The position numbers and the translations under genes were made by a program. Shown here piece by piece: positions 62,759-64,000 of a stretch of DNA of 64,000 bases (its first letter is position 1; each line of letters opens with the position of its first letter). The notes under the pieces are model-generated. The model ran no database searches. It saw only the letters and a program-made list of their open reading frames with translations, and was not told the DNA's origin. The stretch is from Chryseosolibacter histidinae (GTDB lineage: Bacteria; Bacteroidota; Bacteroidia; Cytophagales; Cyclobacteriaceae), in the NCBI RefSeq assembly GCF_018598225.1, contig NZ_JAHESF010000016.1, forward strand, positions 88,499 through 152,498. Direction: 5' to 3'.

Positions 62759-64000
62759 ATGCCAAGAGACAGAAGTATCCGTTCCGTACTGATCATCGGA
62801 AGTGGTCCTATTATCATCGGTCAAGCTTGTGAATTCGATTATTCCGGATCGCAGGCCTCGCGTTCACTTCGCGAAGAGGGTATCGAAGTGGTGCTCATCA
62901 ACTCGAACCCGGCCACCATCATGACCGATAAGGTGACCGCGGACCACATCTACCTGAAGCCGCTTACAAAAAAATCCATCCGTGAGATCCTGGAGAAGCA
63001 CCACATCGACGCTGTGCTCCCCACCATGGGCGGACAAACCGCGCTGAATCTTTGTATCGATTGTGATAAGGCCGGTCTGTGGCAGCACTACGGCGTGAGG
63101 ATCATCGGTGTGGATATCAAGGCGATCGAGACCACGGAAGACCGTGAGAAGTTCCGCCTCAAAATGCACGAGCTCGGTGTAGGTGTTTGTAAAGGTGCCA
63201 CGGCCACGTCTTTCCTCCAGGGAAAAGAGATTGCGCAGGAGATCGGCTTTCCGCTGGTGATCCGGCCCTCTTATACGCTGGGCGGAACCGGCGGTGGATT
63301 TGTGAACGCACCCGAAGATTTTGACGAAGCCCTGAACCGCGGATTGCACGCTTCGCCCATCCACGAAGTGCTGGTGGAGCAAAGCATCATGGGCTGGAAA
63401 GAATACGAGCTCGAGCTGCTGCGCGACAGCATCGGCAACGTGATCATTATCTGCTCCATCGAGAACTTTGACCCGATGGGTATTCATACCGGCGACTCCA
63501 TTACCGTGGCGCCTGCCATGACCCTGCCCGATACCACCTATCAGAAGATGCGCGACCTCGCCATCAAGATGATGAATGGCATCGGTAAATTTGCCGGCGG
63601 ATGCAACGTTCAGTTCGCGCTGAACCCCGACAACTACGACGAGATCATCGGCATCGAGATCAACCCGCGTGTGTCACGTTCTTCTGCGCTGGCTTCGAAG
63701 GCAACGGGATATCCCATCGCCAAGATCGCCGCCAAGCTCGCCATCGGTTACAACCTCGATGAGTTGAAGAACGCCATCACCGGAACCACCACGGCTTACT
63801 TCGAACCCGCGCTCGACTATGTGATCGTGAAGATCCCCCGTTGGAACTTCGACAAGTTTCACGGTGCAGACCGCAAGCTCGGCCTGCAGATGAAATCAGT
63901 AGGTGAGGCCATGGGTATCGGAAGAAATTTCCAGGAAGCGCTGCAGAAAGCATGTCAGTCGCTGGAGATCAGAAGGAATGGTATCGGTGCTGACGGAAAG
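62759..64000 (+). CDS. carB: Carbamoyl-phosphate synthase large subunit (N-terminal part; runs off the window)
   Basis: The first 414 residues of the large subunit, which makes carbamoyl phosphate for arginine and pyrimidines. An N-terminal pre-ATP-grasp fold (GSGPIIIGQACEFDYSG, about 13-29) and the first ATP-grasp domain (about 130-390; RPSYTLGGTGGGF, EINPRVSRSSALASKATGYPIA in pieces) are complete. The second half is outside the window. The start ATG at 62759 gives PRDRSIRSVLIIGSG. No carA is adjacent upstream, so the two subunits are encoded apart or carA lies beyond. Family certain. Confidence 0.97.
   Translation, partial: MPRDRSIRSVLIIGSGPIIIGQACEFDYSGSQASRSLREEGIEVVLINSNPATIMTDKVTADHIYLKPLTKKSIREILEKHHIDAVLPTMGGQTALNLCIDCDKAGLWQHYGVRIIGVDIKAIETTEDREKFRLKMHELGVGVCKGATATSFLQGKEIAQEIGFPLVIRPSYTLGGTGGGFVNAPEDFDEALNRGLHASPIHEVLVEQSIMGWKEYELELLRDSIGNVIIICSIENFDPMGIHTGDSITVAPAMTLPDTTYQKMRDLAIKMMNGIGKFAGGCNVQFALNPDNYDEIIGIEINPRVSRSSALASKATGYPIAKIAAKLAIGYNLDELKNAITGTTTAYFEPALDYVIVKIPRWNFDKFHGADRKLGLQMKSVGEAMGIGRNFQEALQKACQSLEIRRNGIGADGK

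Noticed and set aside
62573..62824. 83-codon minus-strand frame before carB
   Set aside because: It runs into the carB gene antisense and crosses its promoter.

Overview
The window looks like a chromosomal segment of a Bacteroidota bacterium, most likely of the order Cytophagales. The signs are TonB-dependent receptor and lipoprotein genes, a secreted protein ending in a type IX secretion (T9SS) sorting domain, many starts preceded by the Bacteroidota -7 box TAnnTTTG instead of a Shine-Dalgarno sequence, and large FtsX-type permeases controlled by a PadR regulator. No phage, plasmid, integrase, IS transposase, rRNA operon or CRISPR array is visible. Placement is from protein character only; no 16S gene is present. 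Layout: 1-5 kb holds the start of a GH29 alpha-L-fucosidase, LemA, release factor 1, a small lipoprotein, an AraC regulator and a VOC protein. 4-13 kb holds an M28 peptidase, a glycosidase-like lipoprotein, a very large PVC-type cytochrome/HEAT lipoprotein, a holin-like protein, an exonuclease/GIY-YIG fusion and a metallophosphatase. 13-28 kb has a MoxR ATPase, a TonB receptor plus lipoprotein pair with TTAAC direct repeats in both leaders, a TIGR01777 epimerase, a VWA-type membrane protein, RarA, a histidine kinase/response regulator pair and an XRE regulator. 28-41 kb has a glycoside hydrolase, PadR plus three ATPase-less FtsX permeases, an orphan eCIS-core (DUF4157) protein with a nuclease-like tail, and an ECF sigma factor with a membrane partner. 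41-49 kb has DUF3127, a decayed zeta-toxin module, a HELMH protein, initiator tRNA-Met, era, der, a tiny lipoprotein, a SprT-like protein and a MurNAc-6-phosphate recycling pair. 49-58 kb is a membrane-stress type cluster: RDD and a b5-like protein on one strand, then SpoIIM-like, DUF4129, DUF4350, MoxR and DUF58 on the other. 58-64 kb has a T9SS metzincin, a GMC oxidoreductase and the start of carB. The most unusual signal lies between the genes. At least ten intergenic loci carry tandem words with a period of seven bases, in several unrelated sequence families. Most are arranged as two inverted arms around a spacer, and they sit right at stop codons or between operon genes. A possibly related object at 55.09-55.76 kb is a GxxExxY (PD-(D/E)XK-like) gene bounded by inverted CGCAAAG repeats, followed by an internally deleted copy of the same unit. 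It sits at the 3' end of a frameshifted DUF4350 gene inside the MoxR cluster. I propose that the heptamer loci are non-coding relatives of such nuclease-bearing units. The sequence shows the structure; the mobility is inference. Gene starts were chosen mostly from signal peptides, -7 boxes and overlaps.
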